From Haliea salexigens DSM 19537 (GTDB taxonomy: Bacteria > Pseudomonadota > Gammaproteobacteria > Pseudomonadales > Halieaceae): a stretch of 64,000 bases of DNA. Shown in pieces: positions 17,154 to 26,921 of the stretch. Location of the stretch: positions 124,001 through 188,000 of the forward strand of contig NZ_AUHJ01000006.1 in assembly GCF_000423125.1 (NCBI RefSeq), given 5' to 3'. Positions within the stretch are counted from its first letter, which is position 1; every line of letters begins with the position of its first letter. Both the position numbers and the translations under genes were made by a program. Below the pieces are notes generated by a model that worked only from the letters and a program-made list of their open reading frames with translations, was not told the DNA's origin and did not search any database.

Positions 17154-18386
17154 ATGGGCGATTTCTACCAGAACGGCATTATCACAACACTGCACAATCT
17201 GGCACACCGCTCAGTGGAGGAGTTGGAGGCGGAGCTGCTGGTGTTCTCACGCACACGTCCCCTCGGTCTTATCCTGCCCTCACTGTATTCGGAGCTGGAG
17301 GGTGCGGCGTTGCCGCATATTGTCCAAGAGCTTGCGCAGGTGCCCTACCTTGCGGAGATTGTGATAGGACTGGACCAGGCGGACGAAGCGCAGTATCGCA
17401 GTGCGCTGGATTTTTTCTCCACGCTGCCCCAGCGCCACCGGGTGCTGTGGAATGACGGGCCGCGGTTGCGCGCTCTTGATGCAGAACTCGAGGCGCGGGA
17501 TCTGGCGCCGCGCGAAGCGGGCAAAGGACGGAATGTCTGGTACTGCATGGGCTACACCCTGGCCTCTGGTCGCGCGGAATCGGTGGCATTGCACGATTGT
17601 GACATCCTCACCTACGAGCGCAGCTTGCTGGCTCGTCTCATATATCCGGTGTCAAACCCCCAGTTCAACTACGAGTTCTGCAAGGGCTATTACGCACGCG
17701 TCGCCGGTGGCAAGATCAACGGACGGGTGAGTCGTCTGCTGGTGACGCCGCTGTTGCGCGCGCTCAAGAAAACTGTGGGCGACATGGAGTACCTGGACTA
17801 CATGGACAGCTTCCGCTACCCCCTGGCGGGTGAATTCTCGTTCCGCCGTGATGTGCTCACGGACATCCGCATTCCCAGCGACTGGGGCCTGGAAATTGGT
17901 GTGCTCTCCGAGGTGTATCGCAACTACGCCAACAACCGGCTGTGTCAGGTGGATATCGCGGATGTGTACGACCACAAGCATCAGGAGATGTCGCGCGATG
18001 ACGCTACCCGCGGACTCTCACGCATGTCGATCGATATCGCCAAGGCACTGTTTCGCAAGCTCGCGACCCGCGGCGTTACGTTCAATAGCGAGACATTTCG
18101 CTCGCTGAAAGCGACCTACTACCGTATTGCCCTGGATTTTGTGGAAACCTATCACAATGATGCGGTGATGAACGGACTGAACCTCGATATTCATGGGGAG
18201 GAAATGGCGGTAGAGCTGTTCGCGGAAAACATCATGAAAGCCGGCGAGGCATTTCTGGAGTACCCGATGGAGCGTCCCTTCATACCGGGGTGGAACCGGG
18301 TTATCAGCGCCGTTCCCGATATCCTCGACCGTTTGCAGGAGGCGGTGGACGCCGATATGCAGGATTATGGTGGAACACCAGCGTGA
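17154..18386 (+). CDS. gpgS: Glucosyl-3-phosphoglycerate synthase
   Basis: The 410-residue protein resembles GT81-type glycosyltransferases that transfer glucose from an NDP-glucose to 3-phosphoglycerate, the first step to the compatible solute glucosylglycerate. The nucleotide-sugar/metal motif appears as [12 protein letters not shown] near residue 146. A GGAG Shine-Dalgarno sequence lies a few bases before the ATG. The gene sits 5 bases after the phosphatase and overlaps the GH13 gene by 4 bases. Mannosyl specificity cannot be excluded from sequence alone. Confidence 0.86.
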   Translation: MGDFYQNGIITTLHNLAHRSVEELEAELLVFSRTRPLGLILPSLYSELEGAALPHIVQELAQVPYLAEIVIGLDQADEAQYRSALDFFSTLPQRHRVLWNDGPRLRALDAELEARDLAPREAGKGRNVWYCMGYTLASGRAESVALHDCDILTYERSLLARLIYPVSNPQFNYEFCKGYYARVAGGKINGRVSRLLVTPLLRALKKTVGDMEYLDYMDSFRYPLAGEFSFRRDVLTDIRIPSDWGLEIGVLSEVYRNYANNRLCQVDIADVYDHKHQEMSRDDATRGLSRMSIDIAKALFRKLATRGVTFNSETFRSLKATYYRIALDFVETYHNDAVMNGLNLDIHGEEMAVELFAENIMKAGEAFLEYPMERPFIPGWNRVISAVPDILDRLQEAVDADMQDYGGTPA

Positions 18387-20143
18387 CGTTATCGACCCAA
18401 AGTGACAGGGAATGGCTGCAGGCGCGAGTAGAGCAGCACCTCGAGGTCATCTACGCTGACACCGCGGCCTTTGCGCAAGTGGCAGGATTGGTATCGCAGT
18501 TGCTGCAGGCCATGCGTCTGGATGGCGAGGTCGTGAGCCCGGCACCTGCCAGGAATGTGTGGACTGAACGTGATGCTCTGCTGATCACCTATGGCGATAG
18601 CCTGCTGGCACCGGATGAGAAGCCACTACACACGCTGAAACGGTTTCTCGACGCACACGCCAACGGCGTGATCAGCGGGGTACATATCCTTCCGTTCTAC
18701 CCCTGGACCTCAGACGACGGCTTCGCTGTACTGGACTACTCGAGTGTCAACGAAGCACTGGGGGATTGGGGCGATATCGGCGCGATTGCGTCCGCCTACG
18801 ACCTGATGGCCGACCTGGTAATCAACCACTGTTCCAGCCGCAGCCCCTGGTTTGAAAACTTCCTGCGCGATGAGTCGCCGGGGCGCGACTACTTCTTCAC
18901 CGTGGACCCGGCGGAAGACCTTTCCGCCGTGGTGAGGCCGCGGACGTCGCCGCTACTGCGCGCCGTAGAGACAGCGCGCGGGCCCCGGTATGTCTGGTGT
19001 ACCTTCAGCCACGATCAGGTTGACCTCGATTTTCGCAACCCCGAGGTGCTGCTGCAGTTCGTGCGCATTGTGCGGCTGTATCTGGATCAGGGTGTGCGCA
19101 TATTCCGCCTGGACGCCATTGCCTTCCTGTGGAAAATCCCGGGAACCACCTGCCTGAACCTGGAGCAGACCCACGAAGTAGTACGCCTGTTGCGGACGCT
19201 GATAGAGCACGCGCGCCCGGATGCCATACTGATCACGGAAACCAATATTCCGAACCTGGAGAACCTCTCCTACTTCGGTAATGCCAACGAGGCGCACTGT
19301 GTCTACAACTTTTCCCTGCCGCCCCTGTTGATCAATACGTTACTGACTGGGGATTGCACCTATCTCCGGCAGTGGCTGATGGCCATGCCCCCCGCGCGCA
19401 GTGGCACGACGTTTTTCAATTTCATTGCCTCGCACGATGGCATAGGCCTGCGGCCGGCGGAAGGGTTACTCAGCGATGGGGAGTTGGCGGCATTGCTCAA
19501 GACGCTGCAGAGCTTCGGCGGACAGGTGTCCTGGCGTGCCCTGGAAGGCGGTGAGGAGCACCCCTACGAAGTGAACATCGCGTTGTTTGATGCCTTGCAG
19601 GGCACAGTGCGTGGGGTAGACACAATGGGGTTTGCCCGCTTCGTGTGCGCCCACGCCATCATGTTCGCGCTGGAGGGTATTCCCGGTGTGTACATTCACA
19701 GCCTGCTGGGCACGCGCAATGACTATCAGCGGATGGAAAACACCGGCCACAACCGGGCCATCAATCGCCACCAGTGGCAATGGGCGCAGCTGGAATCGGA
19801 GCTGGGCAACGCCGCCAGCCCGCACCGACAGGTGATGCTGGCATTGGAGGCTCTATTGCGCTTGCGAGGAGAGCAGCCAGCGTTTCATCCCAATGCGGCG
19901 CAGTTCACCCTGCACCTCGGCACGGCCCTCTTCGGCTTCTCACGCCAGAGCCGGGAGCCGGAGCAACAGATATTCTGCGTCAGCAATATCACCGATGAGC
20001 CGCGTCCGCTGAACCTCCTCGACCTGAACCTGGTCGAGGAAGCGGATTGGGAAGACCTGATCAGCGGGCAGCCCTGCCCCGACCTCGATCAGTTACTGCA
20101 GCTGGAACCCTATCAGACGGTCTGGATCAGTCGGCGCGGGTGA
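18383..20143 (+). CDS. GH13_18 sugar phosphorylase, probably glucosylglycerate phosphorylase
   Basis: The 586-residue protein belongs to the sucrose-phosphorylase-like branch of glycoside hydrolase family 13. The catalytic nucleophile lies in [14 protein letters not shown], the acid/base in ITETNIPN, and the transition-state aspartate in IASHDGIG. Sucrose, sucrose-phosphate and glucosylglycerate phosphorylases share this fold; those next to gpgS are known to act on glucosylglycerate, releasing glucose-1-phosphate and D-glycerate. I chose the GTG at 18383, which overlaps the gpgS stop by 4 bases, over the in-frame 18290 inside gpgS. It is the last gene of the operon, and its stop abuts a convergent gene. 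Confidence 0.82.
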   Translation: MTLSTQSDREWLQARVEQHLEVIYADTAAFAQVAGLVSQLLQAMRLDGEVVSPAPARNVWTERDALLITYGDSLLAPDEKPLHTLKRFLDAHANGVISGVHILPFYPWTSDDGFAVLDYSSVNEALGDWGDIGAIASAYDLMADLVINHCSSRSPWFENFLRDESPGRDYFFTVDPAEDLSAVVRPRTSPLLRAVETARGPRYVWCTFSHDQVDLDFRNPEVLLQFVRIVRLYLDQGVRIFRLDAIAFLWKIPGTTCLNLEQTHEVVRLLRTLIEHARPDAILITETNIPNLENLSYFGNANEAHCVYNFSLPPLLINTLLTGDCTYLRQWLMAMPPARSGTTFFNFIASHDGIGLRPAEGLLSDGELAALLKTLQSFGGQVSWRALEGGEEHPYEVNIALFDALQGTVRGVDTMGFARFVCAHAIMFALEGIPGVYIHSLLGTRNDYQRMENTGHNRAINRHQWQWAQLESELGNAASPHRQVMLALEALLRLRGEQPAFHPNAAQFTLHLGTALFGFSRQSREPEQQIFCVSNITDEPRPLNLLDLNLVEEADWEDLISGQPCPDLDQLLQLEPYQTVWISRRG

Positions 20144-21991
20144 TCACTCCCCGCTCACCAGGCTGACTGCAAACAGGGCAGTCGTGCCGCTCACCTCGTT
20201 TCCGACAATCAACAGCGCCTCGCCATTCGGGCTTTGCTCGGCCGGCACGAAACGAATGGATTCGGGGCCCAGATCACCCACCGCAGAGAAGTTGCCGCCC
20301 TCGACCAGGCTGTCTATATCCTGGCTGAAATCTCGCGTGTTGATGTATTGCACAAACTCCGCGCTCTCCGGGTTGCTGATGTCGTAGACCATGATGCCTC
20401 CCACACGCTCGAGTCCGACGAACGCATAGAACTTGCCGTCGATGCGGGCGATCTCCAGGGCTTCTGGCTCCGGGCCCTTGTCGTCGGAGCGATCATCGCC
20501 GGTATTGTCGTCGTTGCTGGCATTGAAACCCTCGGTCAGGCGCTGCGCGGTGACAGTTTCGAAGTCGGCACCGCTGTCGAATACCAGTGCGCCGCTGCGG
20601 CTGTCCCAGATGCTGAAGGAGCGCGCGCCGAAGCTGTAGAGTTGCTCGTACACGCAGCCCGCGGTGGGCTGTCCGCTCGCCTCCAGGCTGCCGGCGGGAC
20701 AGTCACGCACACCGAGGTTGGTAATAACCTTGATACGACCGAGGTTGGCGTTGTCGGCCAGGGTGTCGAGGTCCGGTGCAAAGCGCTCCAGGTTTGCCAG
20801 TTCGATGGTCGCGCCGCTATCCAGGATATCGCCGACGCGTATCTCGTCGAGATAGTGGAAGCAATCGCCATCGTCGTAGTCGAAGCCGCTCTGTGCGCTG
20901 CATTCGGCTTCGCTGGCCGCATCGGTGAGGTATTCACGGCCATCGCCCTCGTTGGCACTGACCACATACGTGGTGCCGTTGACGGTGTAGCTCTTCAGGC
21001 TGTCCGGCATGTAGGTTCCGCGCAGTGGCCACTCGCGAATGTTGGTACCACCGTCCCGGTTGCTGGCGTCCAGGCCGTTGCCAGTCAAGCCGTGGTCCTT
21101 GTAACCCAGACCGATGACAGCGCTGATTTCGCCTGCTGCCACGTCGACAACCGCCAGCGCATTGTTTTCCTGCAGGGCGACCCAGGCCGTGCTGCCGTCC
21201 GCTGATACGGTGATGAATTCGGGTTCGATATCCTGTGCAATGCTCGCGCTCTTGGCGGAAATGCGTACATCGGCCCCCAATGTCTTGCTGCCACCGGTAT
21301 TGAAGTCGGTGAAACGCAGCGTGCGGCTCACGGCATTGGCAGCCCCGCCAGTGAGATCGACCAGCGTGATGCTGCCTTCAGGGTCGACACTGTAGTCTCC
21401 ATTGGGCTCGCCTTCGTTGGCAACCAGCAGCGTGTTGCCGTCGGGGGTGAACGCCAGCATGTCGGGGAGCGCGCCGGCTTCGGTGGCAGAAAGGAATGTA
21501 CCGTCTGTCTGGTACAGGGCGACGTAGCCGTTGTCCTGTTTGGTGTCGGCTTCAACAGCCACGGCCAGCAGATTCCCGGCAACCGCTACACTATTGGCAG
21601 CGCCCAACGCTTCCGGGCCAGCCAGCGCGGGTATGGCGCTGGCGATATCGGCCGCCACGTTCAGTGTGCCTGCCAGTACGGGCAGATCGGGTGCGCTGAT
21701 GTCGAGGATGTCCACCCTGCCGGATTGCGCGTTCACCACGAAGGCCTGGCGTGTGGCCGGGTCGTAGTCAACGATTTCGGCAGCGCTCTCATCGAATTCT
21801 CCAGTCTCGTAGCGGCCCAGAAAACTCAGTGCGATGCGGCTGTTGGTGGCGTTCTCCCCTGCGGGACCCTGTTCACCAGGGCTCCCGTCAGCGCCATCGA
21901 GTCCATCGCGGCCATCGTCGCCATCGCAGCCGGCCAGTACGGCAGGCAGGGTCAGACAGGTGGCCAGCAGCCAGGGGTTGAGTCGACGCAT
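20144..21991 (-). CDS. Choice-of-anchor-I-type beta-propeller lipoprotein with collagen-like stretch
   Basis: The 615-residue protein has a lipoprotein signal ending VLAGC, so Cys22 is the likely lipidated residue. About six Gly-X-Y triplets follow at once (residues 24-46), a collagen-like spacer. The rest matches the choice-of-anchor-I family: DGNTLLVANEGEPNGDY, VSANEGDGREY, DDKGPEPEALEIARIDG, FVGLERVGGIMVYDIS. These are beta-propeller-like surface or periplasmic proteins, often near alkaline phosphatases or esterases and mostly uncharacterised. It is monocistronic and divergent from fabV across 201 bases. Confidence 0.8.
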   Translation of the reverse strand: MRRLNPWLLATCLTLPAVLAGCDGDDGRDGLDGADGSPGEQGPAGENATNSRIALSFLGRYETGEFDESAAEIVDYDPATRQAFVVNAQSGRVDILDISAPDLPVLAGTLNVAADIASAIPALAGPEALGAANSVAVAGNLLAVAVEADTKQDNGYVALYQTDGTFLSATEAGALPDMLAFTPDGNTLLVANEGEPNGDYSVDPEGSITLVDLTGGAANAVSRTLRFTDFNTGGSKTLGADVRISAKSASIAQDIEPEFITVSADGSTAWVALQENNALAVVDVAAGEISAVIGLGYKDHGLTGNGLDASNRDGGTNIREWPLRGTYMPDSLKSYTVNGTTYVVSANEGDGREYLTDAASEAECSAQSGFDYDDGDCFHYLDEIRVGDILDSGATIELANLERFAPDLDTLADNANLGRIKVITNLGVRDCPAGSLEASGQPTAGCVYEQLYSFGARSFSIWDSRSGALVFDSGADFETVTAQRLTEGFNASNDDNTGDDRSDDKGPEPEALEIARIDGKFYAFVGLERVGGIMVYDISNPESAEFVQYINTRDFSQDIDSLVEGGNFSAVGDLGPESIRFVPAEQSPNGEALLIVGNEVSGTTALFAVSLVSGE

Positions 21992-22192
21992 GGGGTTCTC
22001 CGTTCGGTTCGCCAGTCAAGTGTGGGAGCATGGTGCGAGGACTTTGTGACGCGGTGATGGCACTGAGGTAACAGTTCGGTGACCAGTCTGTGACAGGGGC
22101 ACGCGTCTTTGAGGTGGTGAGGCCTGTGATACACTCGCGGCTGCGTCCGTAGGGGCGCATTCGACTGAACAGAATCAGGGAAACAACCGATC

Positions 22193-23383
22193 ATGATCAT
22201 AAAGCCCCGCGTGCGCGGTTTCCTATGCACCACTACTCACCCGGTAGGCTGCGCCACCAATGTCCGCAACCAGATTGACTATGTGCGGCAACAGGGCCCG
22301 CTGGCCAATGGCCCCAAGCGTGTGCTGGTGATTGGTGCATCGACTGGTTACGGGCTGGCCTCCCGTATCACCGCTGCATTTGGTGCCGGTGCCGCAACGC
22401 TGGGTATTTTCTTCGAGAAAGAGGGCACCGAGAGCAAACCGGGTACCGCCGGCTGGTACAACAGCGCAGCGTTTCACAGCGCCGCGGAAGCGGAGGGTCT
22501 GTACGCGAAGAGCATCAACGGCGACGCCTTCAGCGACGAAGTGAAACAGAAGGCGATCGCCACCATCCGTGAGGATATGGGGCAGGTTGATCTGGTCGTC
22601 TACAGCCTTGCTTCCCCGCGCCGGCAACACCCCGTTACCGGGGTGGTGCACAACTCCACCCTGAAGCCCATCGGCAAGCCCACCGTGCAGAAGGGCGTGA
22701 ACACCGACAAGCAAGAGGTGCAGGACTTTCACCTTGAACCTGCGACGCAGGAGGAAATTGACAACACCGTGGCGGTCATGGGCGGGGAAGACTGGCAGAT
22801 GTGGATGGAGGCGCTGGATGCAGCGGGCGTGCTCGCGGCCGGCGCAAAGACCACCGCTTACACCTACATCGGCGAGAAGATGACCTGGGACATATACTGG
22901 CACGGCACCATTGGCGCGGCGAAACAGGATCTGGATCGACGCGTGGAAGGCATTCGCGAGCGCCTCGCTGCTCACGGCGGCGATGCGCGCGTCTCTGTGT
23001 TGAAAGCTGTGGTCACGCAGGCCAGCGCGGCCATTCCGGCAATGCCAATCTACCTGGCCATTCTGTTCAAGGTGATGAAAGCACGGGGTATACACGAGGG
23101 CTGTATCGAGCAGGTTGATGGCCTGTTCCGCAACGCGCTCTACAACCCCGCTCCCGAATTGGATGAGCAAGGCCGACTGCGTGCCGATGGCAAGGAGCTC
23201 GACCCCGCCGTGCAGTCGGAAGTCGCCGCGCTCTGGCAGAAGATCGATACGGACAACCTGCACGAGCTGTCGGACTTCCAGGGGTATCGGCGCGAGTTTT
23301 TGCAGCTGTTCGGTTTCGAAGTAGATGGTGTGGATTACGACGCAGACGTGAACCCGCTCGTCCCCATCCGGAATATGGTGTAG
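22193..23383 (+). CDS. fabV: Trans-2-enoyl-ACP/CoA reductase FabV
   Basis: The 396-residue protein matches FabV in length and motifs: an N-terminal [10 protein letters not shown], the NADH-binding [21 protein letters not shown], and the catalytic pair in [14 protein letters not shown], where the Tyr-x8-Lys spacing is diagnostic of FabV. It reduces enoyl thioesters in the last step of fatty acid elongation and is known to be insensitive to triclosan. The 201-base gap upstream (21992-22192) has only weak promoter matches (TTGAGG at 22109, TACACT at 22130). The MBL-fold gene follows after 3 bases. Confidence 0.95.
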   Translation: MIIKPRVRGFLCTTTHPVGCATNVRNQIDYVRQQGPLANGPKRVLVIGASTGYGLASRITAAFGAGAATLGIFFEKEGTESKPGTAGWYNSAAFHSAAEAEGLYAKSINGDAFSDEVKQKAIATIREDMGQVDLVVYSLASPRRQHPVTGVVHNSTLKPIGKPTVQKGVNTDKQEVQDFHLEPATQEEIDNTVAVMGGEDWQMWMEALDAAGVLAAGAKTTAYTYIGEKMTWDIYWHGTIGAAKQDLDRRVEGIRERLAAHGGDARVSVLKAVVTQASAAIPAMPIYLAILFKVMKARGIHEGCIEQVDGLFRNALYNPAPELDEQGRLRADGKELDPAVQSEVAALWQKIDTDNLHELSDFQGYRREFLQLFGFEVDGVDYDADVNPLVPIRNMV

Positions 23384-23386
23384 GCC

Positions 23387-24220
23387 ATGTTCGAACACGG
23401 AGTGCCTTTTCGCCTCAATGATCGCGTGCGCCGTCTGGTGGCGCCGAATCCGGGCATGATGACCGGCCCCGGCACCAACACCTATCTGCTCGGCACCGAG
23501 CAGGTGGCGGTGGTGGACCCCGGTCCGGCCATTCCGGAACATATCGAGGCGATTCTCGCGGCGGGTGAGGGCCGCATACGCTGGATTATCTGCACGCACA
23601 CCCATCCCGATCACTCACCTGCCTGGCAGGCTGTAGCCGCGGCCACCGGCGCCGAGGTGATTGGCGCGCTGCCGGCGGATGACCGCTTTCAGGACGATAC
23701 CTTCGCGCCCACAACACTGCTCGACCACAACTGGCTGCTGCAAGCCCCCGAGTTTACCCTGCGAGCACTGCATACGCCGGGGCATGTCAGCAATCACTAC
23801 TGCTTCCTGCTGGAAGACGACGGCATGCTGTTTGCCGGTGACCACATCATGAACGGCTCTACTGTGGTGATTGTGCCTCCCGGTGGCGACATGAAGGCGT
23901 ATATCGAGTCGCTGCGACTGTTGCTGGACTATCCACTGCAAAGCATTGCTCCGGGCCACGGCGAGCTCATTCACACCCCTGTGCAGGAAGTCGCTGGCCT
24001 GGTGGAGCATCGCCTGGCGCGGGAGCGCAAAGTCATTGCAGGCCTGTCCGCGCTCGGCGAGGGCGATCTCGATGCGCTGGTCAAAGTGGTGTACGACGAT
24101 GTTGACGCTGCACGCCATGAGTGGGCGAAGCTCTCGCTGTCGGCTCACCTGATCAAACTGGCGTCGGAAGGACGTGCGCGCAGCGATGCTCCGGCGGAGC
24201 GCTGGACCTGGCTGGGCTGA
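23387..24220 (+). CDS. MBL-fold metallo-hydrolase (LACTB2/glyoxalase-II-like)
   Basis: The 277-residue protein has the metallo-beta-lactamase zinc motif THTHPDHSPAW, further ligands in HTPGHVSNHY and FAGDHIMNG, and GHGELIH, followed by a C-terminal winged-helix-like region (from about 205). This layout fits LACTB2-type hydrolases, whose members cleave thioesters or single-stranded RNA; the substrate here is unknown. It begins 3 bases after fabV and is cotranscribed with it, which weakly favours a thioesterase-like role in lipid metabolism. Confidence 0.82.
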   Translation: MFEHGVPFRLNDRVRRLVAPNPGMMTGPGTNTYLLGTEQVAVVDPGPAIPEHIEAILAAGEGRIRWIICTHTHPDHSPAWQAVAAATGAEVIGALPADDRFQDDTFAPTTLLDHNWLLQAPEFTLRALHTPGHVSNHYCFLLEDDGMLFAGDHIMNGSTVVIVPPGGDMKAYIESLRLLLDYPLQSIAPGHGELIHTPVQEVAGLVEHRLARERKVIAGLSALGEGDLDALVKVVYDDVDAARHEWAKLSLSAHLIKLASEGRARSDAPAERWTWLG

Positions 24221-24233
24221 AGTGCCGGGCTTA

Positions 24234-24245
24234 GACCTTGGTCGA
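24234..24245. promoter_or_regulatory. GACCTTGGTCGA site upstream of acs
   Basis: This 12-mer contains a GACC-TT-GGTC dyad. An identical copy lies upstream of the actP operon at 31367-31378. Its centre falls about 41 bases before the predicted acs transcription start, a usual activator position. The shared site suggests one regulator for acetate uptake and activation; CrbR/ErdR-type LuxR-family regulators control acs/actP in related bacteria, but no such gene is in this window. Confidence 0.5.
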
Positions 24246-24246
24246 G

Positions 24247-24274
24247 TTGCGCCGTCCTCTTAACGCAGTATTAT
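24247..24274 (+). promoter_or_regulatory. Candidate acs promoter
   Basis: TTGCGC (24247-24252) and TATTAT (24269-24274) are 16 bases apart, both imperfect, consistent with an activator-dependent promoter. The predicted start near 24281 is 25 bases before the acs ATG. Confidence 0.35.
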
Positions 24275-24305
24275 TGGGTACAAAGTCACCGGCGGAAGCA
24301 ATAAC

Positions 24306-26246
24306 ATGTCCAATTTCCCCCTACATAAAATTCCCGACAATTTCCGCGATGCGCACATCACGCCCGAGCGTTATCGCCAGATGTACCAGCGCTCGGTGGA
24401 AGACCCGGCGGGTTTCTGGGGCGAGCAGGCCAACGAGTTCCTGCAGTGGGACGAGCCCTGGCAGACGGTAGTCGATTACGACTTTCATGAAGGGCACGCC
24501 AGCTGGTTCGCCGGCGGGCGCCTGAACGTGAGCGTCAACTGCATTGATCGTCACCTGGCCACTCGCGCCGATCAGACAGCCTTGCTCTGGGAGGGCGATG
24601 ACCCGGCGCAAAGCCAACACATCACCTATCGCGAGCTGCACGAGCAGGTCTGCAGGTTGGCCAACGTGTTGCGTGCACGCGGCGTCGGCAAAGGCGACCG
24701 GGTGTGCATCTACATGCCCATGGTGCCCGAGGCCGCCTATGCCATGCTGGCCTGCACGCGAATTGGCGCTATCCACTCGGTGGTGTTTGGTGGTTTCTCA
24801 CCCACCGCCATTGTCGACCGCATACAGGATGCCGACTGCCAGACGGTGATCACCGCCGACGAGGGCCGTCGGGGCGGCAAGACGATCGCGCTGAAGAGCA
24901 ATGTGGATGTCGCCCTGGAGTCCTGTCCCAACGTGCACACCTGCATCGTGGCGCGGATCACAGGTGCAGATATAGCGTGGCAGGAGGGCAGGGACGTCTG
25001 TTACGTTGATGCGACCGCGGCGGCGGCAAGCGCCTGCGAACCTGAGAGCATGGATGCGGAGGACCCGCTCTTCATCCTCTATACATCGGGCTCAACCGGC
25101 AAGCCCAAAGGGGTGTTGCACACCACCGGCGGTTACCTGCTGCAGGCGGCAATGACCTTCAAATACACCTTCGACTACCGTGAAGGCGAGGTGTTCTGGT
25201 GCACTGCTGACGTTGGCTGGGTCACCGGTCACACCTATATTCTCTACGGCCCGTTGGCCAATGGCGCCACCACCCTGATGTTTGAAGGTGTGCCTACCTG
25301 GCCCGATTCGGGACGGTGCTGGGAGGTGATTGACAAACACCAGGTCAATACCTTCTACACGGCACCGACCGCCATCCGCTCCCTGCATGCCCATGGCGAT
25401 GCGCCGGTGAAACGCAGTTCCCGGGCCAGCCTCCGGCTGCTGGGCTCGGTGGGTGAGCCGATCAACCCGGAAGCCTGGGAGTGGTATTACCGTGTGGTGG
25501 GTGACTCCCGCTGCCCCATCGTCGATACCTGGTGGCAAACGGAAACCGGCGCGCAGATGATTACGCCCCTGCCCGGCGCCACTGACCTGAAGCCCGGCTC
25601 CGCGAGCATGCCGTTTTTCGGCGTGCAGCTTGCGCTACTCAATGAGGACGGTAGCGAAATCGAAGGCGCCGGCGCCGGGTACCTGGTCATCAAGGCATCC
25701 TGGCCGAGCCAGATCCGCACGATCTACGGTGATCATCAGCGCATGGTGGACACCTACTTCAGCAACTATCCGGGTTACTACTTCACGGGTGATGGCGCCA
25801 CGCGGGATGCGGACGGCTACTACTGGATTACCGGTCGCGTGGACGATGTGCTCAATGTGTCTGGCCACCGCATGGGAACCGCCGAGGTAGAAAGCGCACT
25901 GGTCCTGCATGAGGATATCGCGGAGGCGGCTGTGGTTGGCTACCCGCACGATATCAAGGGGCAGGGCATTTACTGCTTTGTTACGCCCATGGACGGCGTT
26001 GAACCCAGTGAGGCGCTGCGCAAGGAACTGGTGCAATTGTGTGCCAGTGAGATCGGGGCGATTGCCAAGCCCGACGTCATCCAGTGGGCGCCAGGCCTGC
26101 CCAAGACACGCTCCGGCAAGATCATGCGGCGTATTCTGCGCAAGATTGCCGAAAACGAAGTGGCCAATCTCGGTGATACCAGCACGCTGGCCGATCCCTC
26201 GGTGGTGGATCACCTGGTGGCGAATCGCGCGCACCCGGTCAGTTGA
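24306..26246 (+). CDS. acs: Acetyl-CoA synthetase
   Basis: The 646-residue protein matches Acs over its whole length. The AMP-binding loop is [14 protein letters not shown], the adenine region is WWQTETG, the hinge lies in [18 protein letters not shown], and the C-terminal catalytic lysine K605 is in [13 protein letters not shown], the site acetylated by Pat-type enzymes. It activates acetate to acetyl-CoA through acetyl-AMP in the cytoplasm. It has its own promoter region and converges on the minus-strand actP operon, with which it shares an upstream 12-mer. Confidence 0.97.
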   Translation: MSNFPLHKIPDNFRDAHITPERYRQMYQRSVEDPAGFWGEQANEFLQWDEPWQTVVDYDFHEGHASWFAGGRLNVSVNCIDRHLATRADQTALLWEGDDPAQSQHITYRELHEQVCRLANVLRARGVGKGDRVCIYMPMVPEAAYAMLACTRIGAIHSVVFGGFSPTAIVDRIQDADCQTVITADEGRRGGKTIALKSNVDVALESCPNVHTCIVARITGADIAWQEGRDVCYVDATAAAASACEPESMDAEDPLFILYTSGSTGKPKGVLHTTGGYLLQAAMTFKYTFDYREGEVFWCTADVGWVTGHTYILYGPLANGATTLMFEGVPTWPDSGRCWEVIDKHQVNTFYTAPTAIRSLHAHGDAPVKRSSRASLRLLGSVGEPINPEAWEWYYRVVGDSRCPIVDTWWQTETGAQMITPLPGATDLKPGSASMPFFGVQLALLNEDGSEIEGAGAGYLVIKASWPSQIRTIYGDHQRMVDTYFSNYPGYYFTGDGATRDADGYYWITGRVDDVLNVSGHRMGTAEVESALVLHEDIAEAAVVGYPHDIKGQGIYCFVTPMDGVEPSEALRKELVQLCASEIGAIAKPDVIQWAPGLPKTRSGKIMRRILRKIAENEVANLGDTSTLADPSVVDHLVANRAHPVS

Positions 26247-26255
26247 CGGGTGCCA

Positions 26256-26921
26256 CTAGCGCAGGTCGCGCAGGCGCACGTCTGTGTTTTTGCCGCGGTG
26301 TGCAATCTGTGCCAGGAGCAGCTCGCCGGTGGCGATGGCGTCCAGCAGTGCGTTGTGTGCCGCATGTGCGGGCAAACCGTAGCGTTCTCGACAGCTGGTT
26401 AACGTGAGTGCGCCGGGTGCGCAGGCCAGGCCCCGGCGCTCACGCTGTCGCTGTTCCAGGCGCAACGTGTCGAGGGTGGGCAGCAGCAGAGGCGCGCCAT
26501 ACAGCCGCTCACAACATCGGTTGAGGAAGGCGATATCCAGCGCGGCGTGGTGAAACACCAGCACCTTACCCGCCGCTGCCTGCAGGAATGCCGTCATCAC
26601 CGCCGCTGCGGGCAGCCCCCGCGCCAGTTCCCGGTCGTGTATATGATGAATGGTGGCACTTTGCCCAACTGCCTGCGCGCCGCTAATCAGGTAGTGCCGG
26701 GCGCTGCCCAGCTGGATGGCGCCCCCCTCAATGGCGACCCAGCCGAGGCTGAGCAGGGCGCCTGTGGCCGGGTCCAGAGAGGACATCTCCCCGTCGCAGA
26801 CCAGAAAAGGCACCTCAGCGCAGAAGGCGCCCCCTCTGGGTAAAGCGTGGCTCCAGCAGGCTGCCAGCGGTGTTCTCGCCGCGCGCCTCTTGCAGCGCGC
26901 GCGGCGCAGCGCCAGCCACAT
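26256..26921 (-). CDS. DnaQ-like 3'-5' exonuclease
   Basis: The 221-residue protein shows DEDDh exonuclease motifs: LVCDGEMSSLDP with D43 and E45, HHAALDIAFLNR, and HNALLDAIATGEL with the His-x4-Asp ending. It resembles the DNA polymerase III epsilon-like exonucleases often encoded next to cNMP/CBS/nucleotidyltransferase proteins. I chose the ATG at 26921, which shares one base with the upstream gene's stop (TGATG) and implies translational coupling; the frame is open back to 27074 but those residues do not look like the family. The true substrate is unknown. Confidence 0.85.
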   Translation of the reverse strand: MWLALRRARCKRRAARTPLAACWSHALPRGGAFCAEVPFLVCDGEMSSLDPATGALLSLGWVAIEGGAIQLGSARHYLISGAQAVGQSATIHHIHDRELARGLPAAAVMTAFLQAAAGKVLVFHHAALDIAFLNRCCERLYGAPLLLPTLDTLRLEQRQRERRGLACAPGALTLTSCRERYGLPAHAAHNALLDAIATGELLLAQIAHRGKNTDVRLRDLR

